Source: Diadophis punctatus similis
Lineage: Eukaryota; Chordata; Lepidosauria; Squamata; Dipsadidae
DNA: 64,000 nt
Assembly (NCBI GenBank): GCA_023053685.1
Contig: JALIGW010000016.1
Coordinates: forward strand, 8,197,001-8,261,000
Reading direction: 5' to 3'
The notes beneath the pieces were generated by a model that worked only from the letters and a program-made list of their open reading frames with translations, was not told the origin of the DNA and did no database searches. Numbering within the stretch: the stretch's first letter is position 1; each line of letters starts with the position of its first letter. The position numbers and the translations under genes were made by a program. Shown here in pieces: positions 10,443-23,777 of this stretch.

Positions 10443-12013
10443 CTACTTGTAGCGGTGGAAGGAGCGCCTGGGTCGGTCCGCCATGGGCTTGTCCTGCCCC
10501 TGATTCTGCCGTCCCCCTGCTTGAGATCTATCCTGTCTGTATCTGGGGGCGCTGCAGGGGCGGCGAGGTGGGGGTGTAGGGGGGTAGGAAGGTTGTACTT
10601 TCGTTTGTCCTTGGACTCTACAAGGTAAGAGTCCAACGCCTCCCCAAAGGGGACTGACCCTGGACCGGGGCAGTGGCCAGGCGCCACATGTGACGTGCAT
10701 CCAACTGCCACCCCCGGAGCCAGTGCATCCTACGAGCCACCACGGAAGCCCCCTTCGATCTAGCCGCGAAGGGTAGCATCCGAGGTGAACTGTGCCACCG
10801 TAATCAGTTTGTTGATGTCCTGGCGAGTTCCCGCATCGGAGGATTGCTCCTGCAGGGTCTCGAGCCGGCGGGTGGACATTCTGCAAAGGAACGAGGCCGT
10901 TGTTGACACCTTGACTGACCAGGCGGCCGGCCGACGCACCCACATGATTGCTTGCACGGTGCGGCGATCCTCAGGGCGCAGGAGTTCCTCGCTATCCCCT
11001 GGCATGGGGTTGGCAGAGCACCGCGCCTCAATGGGCGGCTCCACCGGTGGTACCGGCAGGTGTTGTGCCAGTCCGTGGCCTACGTTAAAATATTTCTTGC
11101 CCAATGAGGATGGCGCAGCCTCTGTGATCGGGGTCTGCCACTGTTTTGTGACAGATTTGATAAACAACTTGGGAGCTGGGATGACCTCCTTCTATGAGGT
11201 GGTCTCTTCAAAGATAGGGTCGCCAGGCTCGTCACCCGTCGACTGCGGTTCTGTTGGAGGTATTTTGGCCGCCGCCCTCGCCTTGTGCAGGAGGGATTCA
11301 AATAGGGATGGGTTGAAAACCCTTTTTTTTTTTTTTGGGCAGCCGGAGGTTCAGGTGCCAGGTCCTCGTCAGTAGGCAAGCCTAGAACCTGGTCCTGGTC
11401 GTCTGTAGCCTGGGCAGGCGCGGGCGAGCTGGCAGGGAGATCAGAGTCTGCCTCCAACTGGCGCTCCCCCTCCGTCGAGTGAGGTGTGCGAGGCATTGAT
11501 GAGGACGCCTTGGTGCCAGTTGAGGAGGGGGCAGGGGTCGCCGTTGGCTGCAAGCTGAAGCTATGCCCTCCTAAATGGCTGGCTGGATGAGCGCTTGCAC
11601 CTCCGGGCTAGGAAAAAGAGCTGAGGTGGTTGGAGATGCGGGTGTGCCGGGTCCGCAGAGGATCGAGGTTCCTCCCATATGTCCGCCTCCCCCAGACGGA
11701 GGTCAGGGTTGTCCAGGAATAATGCCTCCGAGGACCGCCTGGACCTGGGTGGAGGGGGGGGTTGGACCCTTATTGTGGGAGGTGCTGGCTCCCTTGGAAG
11801 TAGAGGGTTTGGCCTTGTCTGGAGCCTTACCCTTGTCCTTTGGGACCTCCCTGCGATGAGGGGAGCGATCCCTCCCCGATGATGGGTGAGGGGCGGCAGT
11901 AGCCTTAGCTGGCCCTTCAGGCCTCTTGGGCTCACTGCCTGTCTTGGGCCTGGCCTTGGTCCCCTGATCTGCTCTCGGCGGCTTAGGTGCCATGGGAAGG
12001 CCCTGGCCGGCAA
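10443..12013 (-). pseudogene. DIRS gag-like region, broken
   Basis: The likely gag start is the ATG at 11991-11993 (MAPKPPRADQGTKARPKTG), giving a lysine/proline-rich N-terminus. It is followed in other frames by acidic/serine-rich segments and a block reading KVSTTASFLCRMSTRRLETL and INKLITVAQFTSDATL. The last block resembles the conserved C-terminal part of DIRS gag, but I assign it mainly by position between leader and reverse transcriptase. A 15-A/T run at about 11322-11336 interrupts the frame. No single open frame covers the region. Confidence 0.65.
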
Positions 12014-12190
12014 CTGGTGGGCGGGACCGAGGGGAGCCCTCCGAGATGGCTTATTATGTAACTAAGTACCCGGCAGACCCGCAGGTCGGGCCGGGCCTGT
12101 GGAGGTTGCGCGCCTGCTCGGCGCTGTGCTGGGCGCTCTGCAGCCATTCCGAGGGAGCGGCCAACGACGGGGCTGGTTAGGCAGTGCTAA

Positions 12191-13290
12191 TAGGCCCCTG
12201 GGAGCTTGCGCTCATGCTCCGGGGCCGCCCGTCCATCAGCTGGAGGGCGGGGCCCGTACAGCGCTCGGCGGCAGTTATGGGTGCCGCGGCCATTGCCAAG
12301 GCCGCGGCCGGCGGCGGGCAGGCTAAAATGTCTAGGTAGGCCCCTGTGAGGCCGTGCGCATGCGCCTGGGCCGCCCGCCCATCAGCCGGAGGGCGGGGCC
12401 CGCGCGGCGCTCGGCGGCAGCTTCGGTCGCCGCGGCCAAGGGTATGCCGGCTAAAGAGACTGATTAGGCCCCAGTGAGGTGGTGCTCCTGCGCCGGGGCC
12501 GCCCGCTGGAGGGCGGGGCCCACGCGGCGCTTGGCGGCAGGTCTGGGCGCCGCGGCCGTTTGCAAGGCTGCGGCCGATGGAGGGCTGGCTAAAGACTCCT
12601 ATTAGGCCCCTGTGATGTCATGCGCATGCGCCGGGGCTGCCCGCCCGTCAGCTGGAGGGCGGGGCCCACGCGGCGCTCGGCGGCTGGTCTGGGTGCCGCG
12701 GCCGTTTGCAAGGCTGCGACCGACGGCGGTCTAGCCAAAGACTCTTATTAGGCCCCAGTGAGGTCGTGAGCATGCGCCGGGGCCGCCCACCCGTCAGCTG
12801 GAGGGCGGGGCCCACGCGGCGCTTGGCGGCAGGTCTGGGCGCTGCGGCCGTTTGCAAGGCTGCGGCCGATGGCGGGCTGGCTAAAGACTCCTATTAGGCC
12901 CCTGTGATGTCATGCGCATGCGCCGGGGCTGCCCGCCCGTCAGCTGGAGGGCGGGGCCCACGCGGCGCTCGGCGGCAGGTCTGGGCGCCGCGGCCGTTTG
13001 CAAGGCTGCGGCCGACGGCGGCTAGCCAAAGACTCTCATTAGGCCCCAGTGAGGTCGTGAGCATGCGCCGGGGCCGCCCGCCCATCAGCTGGAGGGCGGG
13101 GCCCACGCGGCGCTCGGCGGCAGTTTCGGGCGCCACGGCCGTTGACAGGGCCGCGGCCGACGACGGGCTGGCCAGGTCGTCTCTGTAGGCCCCTAGGAAG
13201 TCGTGCGCATGCGCCGGGGCCGCCCGACCGTCAGCTGGAGGGCGGGGCCCGCGCGGCGTTTGGCAGCATTTAGGGGCGCTCCGCAGCCGA
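12191..13290 (-). repeat. 145-bp GC-rich tandem array in the DIRS leader
   Basis: Unit starts marked by TAGGCCCC occur at 12191, 12337, 12465, 12603, 12749, 12895, 13040 and 13186, so the period is about 145-146 bp (two shorter units of 128 and 138). Units alternate between two types, CCTGTGATGTC and CAGTGAGGTCGTGA, giving a dimeric 290-bp higher-order period in the middle of the array. CpG-rich, with GCGCATGCGC palindromes in each unit. Open frames on both strands here are composition artefacts. Confidence 0.9.
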
Positions 13291-14011
13291 TAGCGAGTCG
13301 TAGCAGACCAGGATCTGGGGCGCGGGCGAGCTCTTCACCGGGAAGGCAGTCTCAGCACGCCTTCCCTGCTCCGTTGTGGCTTTGGAGCGCGTCTGCCTTG
13401 CAACGGGGGCAAAGGCTCTTCGGCCTGGAGAAGCTTCCGTGCATGCGCCGAGGGCCCCCGGCCGTCACCTGTAGGGCGGACCTCCTGCTGCGCACGGCTC
13501 AGGCTGACATGGCGGTTCGCGCCAAACGGTATCTGAGGGCTCACGACGTCAGACCAATGGACGATCACTTTAAGTGAGTTGGGAGCGGACGGCAGGCAAC
13601 CGACCGGTAGCCTGGATGCCGTACGGGGAGTGGGGGTGCAGCGGTACAGTCGTCAGGCCTCGGCGTGATCTGCGGTGAATCAGGAAGGCCCCACTCCCTA
13701 GCGGTCAGCGGCAGGGCCGCCCTGGCCGGTGGTCACTTAAGCGCGTAGCTTTTGTGACTTATGTCCCAGCGGTTGGTGGCCAGGCCGCTAATCGCTCCTG
13801 TGGCAGTCTGTCACCCGGGTAGTAAGCCTATGAACTGCCACTGAGGCCTTAGGCCTCACTAGCCTCCCCCCACAGAGCCAGACAGGGGCGATAGTAGGGT
13901 TCAGCACTCACAAGGGAAACAGTTGATTGAAGGTTGAGAGCGAAGAAGTAGAAGGTTGAGGTAACCTGCAAGGTTGGAATGACACAAATCCTTGACCAAG
14001 GACTGAGTCGA
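13291..14011 (-). other. DIRS 5' leader outside the array
   Basis: GC-rich, non-coding, between the right ITR and the tandem array. Presumed promoter/leader by position only. Confidence 0.6.
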
Positions 14012-14123
14012 AAGAGGGGGTGCCCTTCGGGGTGACAGTTTTTATAGAGTCAGACTCAGTCCTGATTGGCTGATGGATTGGATCATCCCATTCTTGGAGG
14101 CTCGCTCCGCCCACTATGGAGAA
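14012..14123. repeat. DIRS right inverted terminal repeat
   Basis: 14012-14112 pairs with 7913-8013; the outer 14086-14123 is mirrored in the ICR. Contains TATAGAG and the GAGTCAGACTCAGTCC stretch, itself partly palindromic. Confidence 0.93.
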
Positions 14124-16808
<2,685 letters not shown>

Positions 16809-16826
16809 TTATATATACATATATAT

Positions 16827-16879
<53 letters not shown>

Positions 16880-16900
16880 TACATACATACATACATATAT
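16809..16900. repeat. Compound (TA)/(CA)n/(CATA)n microsatellite
   Basis: TATATA-rich start, (CA)n about 16826-16874, then (CATA)n to about 16898, abutting the 5' truncation point of the LINE. Confidence 0.95.
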
Positions 16901-19180
16901 CTCACTTTGAATTCTGCTGCATCTCTTTAATGTGGTACTTTTCAAATTATGTTCTAACAATGCTTTTTGTGAGCTGGTTCCCAAGATTTAAGAGACTTTT
17001 TAAATAGATTTGGGATAAATTCAATTTCCCTACGTAAACAAATGTCCCACTGAATAATGATATATTGCCAGATTGAAACTTCAAAGAAAAAAATCATTAA
17101 AAGACTTCCAGATGAAATCTGAAGATCCTATTATCTTTTCCTTTTATCACACCATTCCAGCACTCAAGGCAATTAAGTTCAAATATCGAAACAGGCTGTT
17201 ATGCCACCTCTAAAGAATGCAATTTCTCTATGATTTTGTCTAAATCCTTTTTAAAAAAGACTCAGGTGGCAGAGAAAATAATTTGTGGTGATAACAAATG
17301 CATACTTCATTTTTCCTAGGTTTATTATCCATTGATTTCATTTTACGGTCCAAAAAGTTCTAGATAAATGAGAGAGGGAACAAATCTTCATTTTGGGTTT
17401 CTCTATTTTTGCCTTTTTACATAAAGAAGCTGCCTCAATGTCTTCATAATTTTTCTAACCAAGCAAACTACACAAAAAGATTGGAAAATGCCACTTTTTG
17501 GTTCTTTTCTTTATTTAATCTTTCTTTTTTATATTTTTTGTTTCTTTGCACAAATCAGTTCGGTTTACCTTGGAGTGTTTCTCTGTAGTTTATTCAAGTT
17601 AAACATTTATTACTTTAACTTTTTGGCCCTAATCCTAATGATATACAGTAGCTATACATGTGGTACATCTGTATATGCTTCAGAGAAATCAATCAAAGCC
17701 AGTAATCTATTTTCACAAAAAGCTGAAGGAATGTTGATGAAATTGATATTATCTATTTACATAACCTTTAGAATGAAAGTGAATGTCCTTTTTTAAAAAA
17801 ATTAGTGGAACATGGTTTTAATTAATTTGAAACTAGTCAATTATCTTAAAATTAGATTAATACAAAAGAACATTTTGTTTTATGTTTGTATAGCATGTTC
17901 TTCATTTTAATGACTTTGGAGATGTAATCAGGTAATTGGAGCATTAATTCATACAACCCCGTTCACATTTGGACTGAATGCAACAGACTATTAATATGAT
18001 TTTAAATTAATCAATGTGCAAGGATAAACATGTTCTTCTTGGCTTTTATTATAGTATTTTAGACTCATGCCTAAAAAAAATATTATATAACTTTGAAAGG
18101 TTAAAACTAGCAATTGTTGATATGTATTATTTTGTTCTTTGTCAACATCTGAATTAGTCTTTTTAAAGAAACTGGTCACGAAAAACGATTTGGCCACCCA
18201 GACCGGAGTTGTTTTGTTTGTGGTATTATTTTCCGATTATTTTCCTCTGGTTTCCCCCAACACTTTAAAAAAAAATCTGTAACAAGGCAGTAGATTTTTT
18301 TTTCTGTTGGTTTGTTGCAATAAAATAATTTCAAATGTTTTCCTGCATTCTAGAGATAAGTGCAAATCTGCCAGGTGAACTACAAATTGGGCAAGAGGGA
18401 TAGGTAATTATCTATGAGGTGATCTATCACAGAAAGAATGAAATCAAAGGCCATTTCTTCCCATTTTGAACTGCTGTTGGTTTCAGTTATGTTTTATAAG
18501 CCAGAAAGGGGGACGCAGCTGCATAAAGTCTGCAGCCTAGGAAAGAGAGCAATCAAAACCAGATCTTCAGCCAGAAGAAATACCAAACATGCGAGAGACA
18601 CAGTATCTTTACAAATTCTAATCGTAAGTCAAGGAAACACCATGGCACAGCAGAAGTGTTCCATCTGTTCATTCTAAAAAGGCTGATGGGGATATGAAGT
18701 AATTGAGTTTTGTAAGGTAGCAAGTCATCTACAAATTTAATATAACAACTGAGACTGTTTAATTCTAAAGCATATGGCTGTTTAATCAAAAACAAAAGAA
18801 GTTGTGACTCAAACCATTTTAGTTGTACAGAAATATATTTGAAGGAAACCAGACAACTAAGGGTGGTACATTTTCAAAGAAGCAGATGCTGTATTTCTGT
18901 CAAAAAAAAAAAAAACATCCAAGAAGAACAGCAGTAAACTCTGCCCAAGATCTGCACATTAAAATACAGAAAAGTGAAGTATGTGATGCTAGAACCTTTT
19001 GCAAAAGCCAAAAGTCCCTTGACAAAGAGATGAGTGGCATATAAATTTAATAAATAAATAACTATTGCAAGATTTACATAGTAAATTACACATTTTAGAT
19101 TAGATTAGAATTGTAGAACTTTTTCTGTCAGGCAATCAGCATACATTACTGAAATTATTATGCACTAGTTTTTATTTATT
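16901..19180. other. Unassigned spacer
   Basis: AT-rich; short open frames without motifs. No repeat family recognised. Confidence 0.5.
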
Positions 19181-19251
19181 AGTTTATATATTAAATTTAG
19201 AGACTCCCCATCTCATTTACAGAGCAACTGTGGGTGGTATACAATTAAAAA

Positions 19252-19253
<2 letters not shown>
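19181..19253 (-). repeat. Degenerate LINE-tail-like fragment
   Basis: TTTATTTATTAG followed by GACTCCCC and GGGTGGTATACAATT resembles an eroded version of the hairpin LINE tails at 43045 and 59029. Weak assignment. Confidence 0.35.

Positions 19254-19303
<50 letters not shown>
19254..19303. repeat. (CA)n microsatellite
   Basis: About 24 CA units immediately 5' of a SINE. Confidence 0.97.
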
Positions 19304-19305
<2 letters not shown>

Positions 19306-19306
<1 letters not shown>

Positions 19307-19655
19307 TGGCTTAGCGGTTAAGAAGCTGAGCTTGTCAGCTAGAAAGCTGACAGCGCGGGTTCAAAACCTGAGCACCGAGCGATGGGGCAAGCTCCCGTTC
19401 TTGCCTCAGCTCCTGCCCAACCAACAGTTCAAAAGCATGAAAATGTGAGTAGATAAATAGGTACCACTTCGGTGGAAGATAATAGCATTCCGTGTTTTGC
19501 TGCATGCTCTGGGCTGCAGCATGATGTCATACTGGCCACATGACTGTGAAAACGTCTTCGGATAATGCTGGCTCCCTCAGCTAAGAAACGGAGATCAGCA
19601 CTTAGCCCTAGAGCTGGACACGACTGGGTAGGGAAAACTTTTACCTTTACCTGAC
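19306..19655 (+). mobile_element. tRNA-derived squamate SINE (SINE-A)
   Basis: A-box-like GGCTTAGCGGTTAAG, B-box-like GCGGGTTCAAAACCTG, then the body with GAGCTCCCG-like, GTAGATAAATAGGTACCAC, ATGCTGGCTCCCTC and the end AGAGCTGGACACGACTGG and TTTTACCTTTACC. Same family as 48912-49392 and, on the minus strand, 37246-37415. A 14-bp-scale duplication near 19500 (TGCTGCATGCTCTGGGCTGC) is family variation. Not a functional tRNA gene. Confidence 0.85.
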
Positions 19656-20845
19656 TGACTGACTGTATGTATGTACAGTATGTAGGAGGTAGCTAAAATA
19701 AGAAAATAATAATTAAAGTTAAGATGAGGGGACGGCCTCCAAAGTGCTAGCCAATCCCTGTGAGTCCCAAGCAAGTCAGCAGAACTAGATTTTCAAACTC
19801 TTCTGAAAGGCCAGTAAAGTGGGAGCTCACATCACTTTTCAGGGAAGAATGTTTAAAAAGTACAGAGACAATGGCAGAAAAAACTTTCTTCCTAGACCTC
19901 ATCAGTCAAAATTCTTTAACTGATGGGGGTCCCTGTTTATCTTCCCTGTCGCTTGACATACCGTATCTTCTTCCCTCTTTAGAAAGAGGTCTAATGCTTT
20001 TCTAATGATTTTCACCTCAAAGAAGAACTAAATGGCAAATTAATAATCATTAATACTGGCTCACTATACGATTCACTGACACAACATCAAATAATCGTAT
20101 GCAAATAGCCATTTTTAAATCCTAGTTGAGACAAGAAACGTTAAAACTTCAAGCTTAGAGATAATGCAAAACAGTGAAAGTTCTTTCAGTGTAACACTGT
20201 GCTTAAACTCAAAAATATACTTTGAATTTGGTACAACAGCGAAAAATAGACAAATGCTACATTTTCAGTATTTTTTTTTAAACAATCCAGATTTCAAAAC
20301 AAGAAGTTTAACTGTGCACATAGGCTTCATGAGCAACTGGAATATTAATGATAGCACGCCAATTAGTTTGAATAATCACTCTTAAAATAATTAACCAGCA
20401 CAGAGACAATATTTTTCTGATTGCTGATTATAACTTGAGGGGAGGGGGTTATGGAGGGCTACTAATTATAGTGTGAGGAGCATGTCAGTAGAAATGCAAG
20501 CCATTACAAACTGGGAGAAGAACAGCAGGTGGAGAACTGTAATTTAAAATTTGGAGATTTTTTTATGAGGGGGAGAGATAATTGCATTAGGCCCCACACA
20601 TAATCTACATACTGTAATGAACTGATTAAACATGTACTACGTGCAAAGAGAGGCAGAGATCAATTCAAGCAGTTTACTAAATATGTGTCATTGGGAACAA
20701 CACCTACTGCCGTGATGCGGCCATCCCCCCCCCCCCCGCCTGAGCTTTAAGTCTACAGTCAAATGGCTTAACTCAATTAGGACTTGCTTCCAGTTGCTCC
20801 AAAAGAATTTGCGAATGGTTTAGGGGAGGGGAGGGTTTACATGTT
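19656..20845. other. Unassigned spacer
   Basis: Nothing recognised apart from short homopolymer runs, including poly-C at about 20726-20737. Confidence 0.5.
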
Positions 20846-20853
20846 ACGTATAT

Positions 20854-21030
20854 CAGCAGTGGGTTGCTCCCAGTTTGGCCCAGTTCTAAGAACCGGTAAC
20901 GCTGGGACGCTCCGCCCACCCACCCAGAAAGCTCCGCCCAGCCACCCGGGATGCTTCTGCGCAGAAGCATTGCACATGCGTGCAAGCACGCACGCAAAGC
21001 AGTAGTAAAGGGTTTTAGAACCCACTACTG
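20854..21030. mobile_element. hAT-A family non-autonomous element
   Basis: Starts CAGCAGTGGGTTGCTCCCAG and ends AACCCACTACTG. Flanks ACGTATAT and GCATATAT agree at 6 of 8 with only transitions, a decayed 8-bp duplication. Confidence 0.8.
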
Positions 21031-21058
21031 GCATATATGTGCCTTCAAATCAGGGTTT

Positions 21059-21280
21059 ATTTTTATTTATTTATTTTGGATTCTTGGCAACTGCCTGGAC
21101 AAGTCCCTGCAGTTTCCTTGACAAGATTTCAAAAATGGTTTGCCATTCCTAGGGCTGAGGGTGAGAGAGACTGGCCCAACACCACCCAGCTGGTTTCATG
21201 CTCAAGGCAGGATTAGAACTCACAGTCCCTCGATTTCTAGCCTGATGCCTTAACCACTACACAAAACTGGCTCTCAATAT
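21059..21280 (-). mobile_element. tRNA-derived SINE (SINE-C type head), minus strand
   Basis: Reverse complement reads GAGCCAGTTTTGTGTAGTGG, TTAAGGCATCAGGCTAG (A-box region), GTGAGTTCTAATCCTGCC (B-box region) and TTGGGCCAGTCTCTCTCACC. The 3' half (AATGGCAAACCATTTTTGAA) differs from 7165-7390, so it is a subfamily with another tail. Confidence 0.8.
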
Positions 21281-21511
21281 ATGTTGGATAAATCCAGAAT
21301 GCTGAGTGGAAAGAGAGACATATGGATGATCTTCTTTGCTTACATTCTTTTTCTAATTTTGACTTTTTGATTGTATAGCAGCTTCCTTACTTTGTGATTC
21401 AGCCGTTGGCATTATTCCTGGCTGTTTGGAGGTAAGTTACTAGTAATACAGGACTGCTATCTATATCAGGAATTGCAATCGCCACTCCTGAATTACAGTC
21501 ATTTTGAATTA

Positions 21512-21856
21512 CCGTATTTTTCGGAGTATAAAACGCACCTTAGTTTTTGCGGAGGAAAATAAGAAAAAAGCTGATTGGCGGATTGTGCTCCCTGAATACC
21601 CCCAATCAGCTGTTCTCAGAGGTGAATTTTAGCAACAGGTTCATTGGTTGTGAGCTCTGTGCCTTGCTTTTTTTCCTGCCTCTGTTTCAGAGGCTTTTTT
21701 TCTGAAGCTCCGTTTCAGAGGTTTTTTTCCTGAAGCTCCATTTCAGAGGCTTTTTTGAGAGGCTGGGCGGGGCTACATTCGGAGTATAAGACGCACCCAG
21801 ATTTTCACCCTCTTTTTTGAGGGGAAAAGGTGCATTTTACACTCCAAAAATTACGG
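21512..21856 (+). mobile_element. TIR-1 family DNA transposon copy 3
   Basis: Starts CCGTATTTTTCGGAGTATAA, ends ACTCCAAAAATTACGG, TA on both sides (21510-21511, 21857-21858). 345 bp; interior has three repeats of TCAGAGGCTTTTTT-like sequence (about 21689-21754). Confidence 0.85.
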
Positions 21857-21858
21857 TA

Positions 21859-23093
21859 TTTGTAATTCCTGCTTTTAGATTAATTGCAGATAATTTGAAA
21901 ATATAATATTTTGTTTGGCTTCGGGAAATTTTCTTGAATGATATATATTACAAGTAGCCTTCATCCACTGTGGCTGATTGACTTAAGGAGGGTATTCCGA
22001 AGAAAAAATAAGATTCCGGTGAGAAATTGGGGACAGCCATTTTGATCCATTACATATAGTTAATTAGTTTTCTTCCATTGCTTTTTTTTAAATGAATGAG
22101 GGGGGGTTGATAAATCAGGAATCAAACATTATTTTTCTCATGCAAAAGATGAACTACAAGAGTAGGAACTTAAAAGAAAGCCAAATAGCCCTGGGAACTC
22201 AGAGGTATAGGAGTAGGCTATGAAACTGAGATATAAAAATTCAGGGTATGAAAAATTACATCTGTCAAAAATGTTCTAAGCAGCCCTAAGCAAGTCAGTA
22301 TTTCTCAAATTCAGTTCCTGCCAACTCCTTCATCTTCATTTTGCAACGTAATATTATGGGATAATAATACTATACTAGCTGATTGCAAGAAGATATAAGT
22401 ACAAAGAGTTTTGATTTTTTTTGGAAAATATTATACAAATCCTAAACATTTCAACAATTGCAATAGTCTGGGAATTAATCAGTGTTTGCTAGAAGTTCTT
22501 GATGCAAATAGATGCAAAGATGTATATTTATACATTTAAAGTGTGTGTGTGTGTGTGTACATGTATACACACACATATTTATCAGTAAGGGACATTGTTC
22601 AGTTACAGGAAATTATGTGTAGTTGCAAAAATGGCCTGGGTCAGTATATATGGACTTAAGAATGAAGGAATTAGGTGAAATGCCCCCTTACTGGACTGGT
22701 GCCTACAATGACCACAACATTGTGCTCTTTGCTTCATGGTTTTGTTTTGTTTTATATAATACACTTGTTACATAAATAAAGTATATTAATCAGTCCTCCC
22801 CAAACTGGAGATTGCACACCCAAAATTGTTCATGTGTACTTTAAAAGTGACAAGGAGTCACTTCTTTTCCAAGTCTGAAGCACTCAACAGCAGAGTATTC
22901 TCTAATATGAACCCTTGTGTTATTGAGTGTCAGTGGCACCAAAATTGTGACAGAGAGAAGTATTTTTAAGATGCTGTACTTAAATTTCCATAGATGTCCC
23001 TGGGATCTCAGATATAGAAGGAGCCATATTGGCCATTCAGTCCTATTTCCTATAAAGGAGAATATTTGTAGCTCAGGGTTAGAAATGAGGGTT
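21859..23093. other. Unassigned spacer with (GT)n
   Basis: (GT)n at about 22542-22558 followed by an (AC)n-containing inverse. Otherwise nothing recognised. Confidence 0.5.
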
Positions 23094-23260
23094 CCTTGAT
23101 GCTCTCTGAGCTTGGCTCTTTTCTTGCAGACGTTTCATTACGCAAACTAGGTAACATCATCAGTGCCAGTGACATCATAATGGACTAGCACTGATGATGT
23201 TACCTAGTTTGGATAATAAAATATATGCAAGAAAACAGCCACGCTCAAAAAGCATCAAGG
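23094..23260. mobile_element. Inverted-repeat element with hammerhead-like cores (Penelope-type candidate)
   Basis: Two arms, 23094-23170 and 23184-23260, are reverse complements across about 77 bp with a 13-bp spacer. The arm sequence (CTGATGATGTTACCTAG then a GAAACGTCTGCAAG-like segment) is a dispersed squamate repeat; the pattern fits terminal repeats of Penelope-like elements, which are known to carry hammerhead ribozymes. Assignment to Penelope is from recall of that pattern, not from a coding region here. Confidence 0.55.
23121..23167 (-). ncRNA. Hammerhead ribozyme-like motif
   Basis: On the minus strand: CTGATGA (23157-23163), a stem II of GTTAC/GTAAT with a bulged U next to the core, then GAAAC (23132-23136) followed by GTC. 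Stem I is at most 3 bp (GCA/TGC) and stem III would be the 2-bp AC/GU, as in dimer-acting minimal hammerheads. Core bases are intact, but the bulge and short stem I make activity uncertain. The opposite arm (23191 onward, plus strand) has CTGATGA but has lost GAAAC. Confidence 0.4.
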
Positions 23261-23348
23261 ACCCTCTCCTTGATGCTTGATGCTCCTCTATTTCGTACTT
23301 AGTCCTGGAATTCAAATTAAAACATCTTCAATAAATGACAGTCTAATC

Positions 23349-23687
23349 CAGTGGTTCCCAACCTTTTTGTGATCGAGTACCACTTGGATGTCCTGTACAG
23401 TCGCCGCGTACCACCTGGTTCCAGAGAAACTAAATTCGATCAGATATCACTTTATTTCCATAATTGTACCGTTCCTTTTTTGGCCCCGCGCATCCAGCAA
23501 CTGGATTCTCGGGCCGCTGGGACCAGGTGGGTGGCGTGTGGCAACAGTTGTGTTAGGCAGTAAACATTTTTGTGAAGTAAAAAATAACTAACTAAAAATC
23601 GTTCATGACCCCGAAAGTGTTCGCGTACCACCTGGAAGGCCCTCGCGTACCACTAGTGGTACACGTACCACAGGTTGGGAACCACTG
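23349..23687. mobile_element. hAT-E family non-autonomous element
   Basis: TIRs CAGTGGTTCCCAACCTTTTT and GGTTGGGAACCACTG; perfect duplication GTCTAATC at 23341-23348 and 23688-23695. Interior has repeated CGTACCAC motifs in both orientations. Confidence 0.93.
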
Positions 23688-23777
23688 GTCTAATCCCTTC
23701 TTGAACACATGTAGCAATGGGAATTCTTGGTAGGTAACAGAGACCTCTGTTTAATCACTGCTAATTGCTCAACTTTT

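Larger units (their letters stand above)
7876..14123 (-). mobile_element. DIRS-type tyrosine-recombinase retrotransposon, near full length
   Basis: 6.25-kb element read on the minus strand, so its 5' end is near 14123. The order is 5' inverted terminal repeat, GC-rich leader with tandem array, gag-like region, reverse transcriptase, RNase H, tyrosine recombinase, internal complementary region, 3' inverted terminal repeat. This is the DIRS1 plan, which integrates by a tyrosine recombinase from a circular intermediate, and no target duplication is seen or expected. Coding regions are broken by frameshifts and stops, so the copy is dead. GC content is far higher than the flanks, especially at 11.9-13.7 kb. 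Confidence 0.93.

Noticed and set aside
12191..13290. CRISPR-like regular repeat array
   Set aside because: Repeats are contiguous about 145-bp units without spacers, in a eukaryotic retrotransposon.
8860..13577. Many open frames on both strands suggesting a gene-dense GC-rich region
   Set aside because: They are composition shadows of the DIRS element and its GC-rich array. Only the minus-strand frames matching DIRS gag, RT, RNase H and recombinase are meaningful.
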